Shown here piece after piece: positions 62,204-64,000 of a stretch of 64,000 nucleotides of DNA. This DNA is from Leifsonia aquatica H1aii. GTDB taxonomy: Bacteria; Actinomycetota; Actinomycetes; Actinomycetales; Microbacteriaceae. The notes under the pieces are model-generated. The model saw nothing but the letters and a program-made list of their open reading frames with translations. It did not search any database and was not told where the DNA came from. The translations under genes were made by a program, and so were the position numbers. The stretch is taken from NCBI RefSeq assembly GCF_000633535.1, contig NZ_AYMR01000011.1, forward strand, positions 276,744 to 340,743, read 5' to 3'. Positions within the stretch are counted from its first letter, which is position 1; the number at the start of each line of letters is the position of its first letter.

Positions 62204-62337
62204 AGAAACCCCAGCGGGAAAGGCGGCGCGCGAGCGCGCCGGAATCGGGTATCGGGTAGAGCGGCCCCCACGTCCCGGCCCGGTCGGGAACGACCCGGTC
62301 GATGGCGACTTCGATGCTCAGTCGTTATGACATTAGT

Positions 62338-62352
62338 GAACTCTCAGAGTTC
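62338..62352. promoter_or_regulatory. 15-base palindrome upstream of the surface protein gene
   Basis: GAACTCT-C-AGAGTTC is a perfect dyad about 135 bases before the TTG. A possible -10 (TCATAA, minus strand, near 62325) lies just downstream of it, so a repressor or activator may bind here. Confidence 0.5.
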
Positions 62353-62411
62353 GCAGCACGCGGAATCGCCTCTTTTCCCTCGAATTGGGGGCACCCGGGG
62401 CGACGCTGCGA

Positions 62412-63635
62412 TCAGATGCGTTCCGGCAGTCGGCGCTGCAGCAGCGTCAGCCCGGCCGACGCGATCAGCGCGAGCACGCTCGGGGCGAGGAAGACGAGCG
62501 GGAGCCCCAGCGACGCCACGCCCACCCCGCCGATCAGGCCGCCGAGGGCCGAGCTGATGGCGGGTGCGCTGATGAAGATCGCCGACGCCGTCGCGACCGC
62601 TCCCGGGAGCAGCCGCTGCGCGACGATGATCCCGAGCCCGGCGAACGCGCCCCACACGCCGCCCATCAAGACCTGCGCGGCGAAGAGCCCGACCGCGGAT
62701 CCACTGAGTGCGAAGAGGAGATTCGCGCCCACACCGAACAGCGCGCCGAACACCATCAGGGGGATCATCCCGGTGCGCCGGGCGACGACCACCGCGACCG
62801 GCATGAGGATGAGCTCCACCAGGGGCTGGATGCCGATGATCGCCCCGCTCAGCACCGGCGGATACCCCTGCTGATCCATGTAGATCGGGAGGAAGGCGTA
62901 CTTGATCGGCTCCCCGGCGTACACCAGCACGTAGAGACCGGTGAACACCAGCAGCGGCACCATCGCCCGGAGCGACACGGGCGTGTGCGTCTTCGGGGCG
63001 TCGGCGGCGACGACGGCGGCGGCCGGGGGCTGCTGGCGGTCCCGGAGCGTGCCCAAGGGGATGATCTGCGCCAGCGTGCAGAGCGCGGTGGCGACCAGCA
63101 TCGCCCGCAACCCGAGCTGCGCGCCGAGGAAGGAGCCGGCGACCGGGCCAACCACCCAGCCGAGCGTCAGCGACATGCGCACGAACGAGACGACGCCGTC
63201 GCTCGCGGTCGTCGGGTTCGCCGTGAGCTCGTCGTGCAGGGCGGCGAACAGCTGCGAGGTCGCCGCTCCGGCGACGCCGAGGATGAGGGCGCTGATGACG
63301 AACGGCATCCACAGCTGCGTCGAGAACGCGATCGCCAGCCAGCCGGCGAAACCCACGACGGCGCAGATGCGGAACGGGCCCAGGCGACGCCCGGACCGGT
63401 CGGAACGGCGGCCGACGAGGTAGCCGGCGACCGGCGCGGTCAGATTGGTGAGGTAGTAGAGACCGGCGACGGTCAGGGAGCCGCCGAGGTCGTCGACCAG
63501 GAAACGGGCGATCTGCGGAGCCGCCGCCGAGAAGCCGAGACCCGACAGGAAGAGTGCCAGCGTGGCACCGCGGTAGAGCGGCGTGCTGAGCACGACCCGC
63601 AGCGTCGATGGCGCGCGTGTCACCGGGACCGTCAT
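62412..63635 (-). CDS. MFS transporter, sugar-efflux (Set) type
   Basis: 407 residues, about 12 spans. FLSGLGFSAAAPQIARFLVD, LYYLTNLTAPVAGYLVGRRS with DRSGRR loop, and YAFLPIYMDQQGYPPVLSGA fit SetA/SetB-like sugar efflux permeases. The substrate is uncertain. Monocistronic, divergent from whatever starts at the window end. Confidence 0.85.
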   Translation of the reverse strand: MTVPVTRAPSTLRVVLSTPLYRGATLALFLSGLGFSAAAPQIARFLVDDLGGSLTVAGLYYLTNLTAPVAGYLVGRRSDRSGRRLGPFRICAVVGFAGWLAIAFSTQLWMPFVISALILGVAGAATSQLFAALHDELTANPTTASDGVVSFVRMSLTLGWVVGPVAGSFLGAQLGLRAMLVATALCTLAQIIPLGTLRDRQQPPAAAVVAADAPKTHTPVSLRAMVPLLVFTGLYVLVYAGEPIKYAFLPIYMDQQGYPPVLSGAIIGIQPLVELILMPVAVVVARRTGMIPLMVFGALFGVGANLLFALSGSAVGLFAAQVLMGGVWGAFAGLGIIVAQRLLPGAVATASAIFISAPAISSALGGLIGGVGVASLGLPLVFLAPSVLALIASAGLTLLQRRLPERI

Positions 63636-63730
63636 GCTCTCTCTCCTTCATCGCAGAGCGGCGGTCTCCATGAGAACCAGCCAAACCTAGTGCTGCAAGG
63701 TTTTCGAGTCTAGGGGATGAGAGAGCGTTG

Positions 63731-63755
63731 TGTACAGGTGTACATCATGTGATGT
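63731..63755. promoter_or_regulatory. Nested inverted repeats upstream of the MFS gene
   Basis: TGTACA-GG-TGTACA (63731-63744) overlaps ACATCA-TG-TGATGT (63742-63755). Both are good operator-like dyads, about 100 bases before the MFS start. The rest of 63636-63930 has no gene I can support. Confidence 0.5.
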
Positions 63756-63930
63756 CGGCGCCTGATCGTGGGCGCGGACCACGTGGAGTGTAGGTTCTTG
63801 CGCTATCTGTCCAAAGCGCCCGCGGAATTCTTCGGCTTTATCGCCTACATGTCCACGGGCGCTGCCAGCTTTTCTCACTGAAGTTGTCCAAAACCGCAGC
63901 CACTTGGCATCGCGCCCGGGAAGATGAGCT

Positions 63931-64000
63931 GTGGAACGCACGATCGACTTCTACCGCAAGCGTCACATGCTCTGTGCACGGTGCGGGTTGACGTGGCTGG
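63931..64000 (+). CDS. Possible start of a zinc-ribbon protein (partial)
   Basis: A GTG at 63931 opens a frame running off the window: VERTIDFYRKRHMLCARCGL then TWL. The CxxC suggests a zinc ribbon. Only 23 residues are visible and the ribosome site is weak. Confidence 0.3.
   Translation, partial: MERTIDFYRKRHMLCARCGLTWL

Noticed and set aside
58718..62557. Plus-strand open frame of nearly 1,280 codons opposite the surface protein
   Set aside because: Shadow of the real minus-strand gene, which has a signal peptide, domain repeats and a sortase motif; the plus frame is Arg/Gly/Asp low-complexity.
63687..63941. 84-codon minus-strand frame near the window end
   Set aside because: No ribosome site or recognisable motif, and it overlaps the operator-like dyads upstream of the MFS gene.

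Overview
The window is high-GC DNA (roughly 70 percent by eye). It looks chromosomal and actinobacterial, most likely from a motile Microbacteriaceae such as Leifsonia (inference). Reasons: GTG/TTG starts and ATGA/GTGA stop-start overlaps are common; there is a WhiG/FliA-type sigma factor with matching promoters; the genes include an IdeR-type box with a heme oxygenase, a Zur/znu locus with cysteine-poor ribosomal proteins, a fused CopD/CtaG protein and a sortase-type LASTG surface protein. No outer-membrane flagellar ring genes (flgH, flgI) are present, as expected for a Gram-positive. No tRNA, rRNA, CRISPR array, prophage or insertion sequence was seen.

Layout. 1-82: end of a short-chain dehydrogenase. 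270-33657: a nearly complete flagellar gene cluster. On the minus strand, reading backwards through the window: fliC, fliD-fliS-(fliT-position gene), flgB-flgC-fliE-fliF-fliG-fliH-fliI-fliJ-(NlpC/P60 hydrolase)-fliK-flgD-flgE, fliM-fliN, and fliO-fliP-fliQ-fliR-flhB-flhA-(flhF-position gene)-csrA. On the plus strand: flbD-motA-motB and flgN-flgK-flgL-fliW. The sigma factor gene sits between fliC and flgN. Two non-flagellar inserts break the cluster: a SUMF1-fold gene (7.1-7.9 kb), and a block at 11.7-15.2 kb with a FetB-like permease, a yybP-ykoY (Mn) riboswitch with its cation exchanger, a CmtR-like repressor and a P-loop kinase.

33.7-42.1 kb: a lipoprotein with a degenerate serine-hydrolase fold, membrane proteins, heme oxygenase behind an IdeR-type box, an FHA protein, a PIF1-type helicase, a CopD/CtaG fusion and HU. 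42.3-46.3 kb: zinc locus (rpsN, rpmG, rpmB in cysteine-poor forms, zur, znuB, znuC, znuA with a Zur-type box). 46.3-50.3 kb: a PucR regulator divergent from an alcohol dehydrogenase and an APC permease. 50.5-55.5 kb: branched-chain 2-oxoacid dehydrogenase E1 alpha, E1 beta and E2, plus a HisC/Pat aminotransferase. 55.7-64.0 kb: purB, small membrane proteins, a lectin/Ig-like surface protein and an MFS exporter.

How it works together. Six promoters of the form CTAAC-N15-GCCGATAG (two with one base changed) precede fliO, fliM, flbD, flgB, fliC and flgN. Late genes and basal-body/export genes therefore carry the same sigma-28-type signal, with the sigma gene inside the cluster. CsrA and FliW lie at opposite ends, and the flagellin leader has two GGA-containing sites, so the known CsrA-FliW-flagellin control loop is likely. 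FliM lacks the CheY-binding N-terminus, the FliN/FliY-like protein has a damaged CheC-type motif, and no che gene is visible, so switching may be unusual. A 280-base non-coding stretch between flgB and the fliS operon carries a cluster of DnaA-box-like words beside an AT-rich segment.
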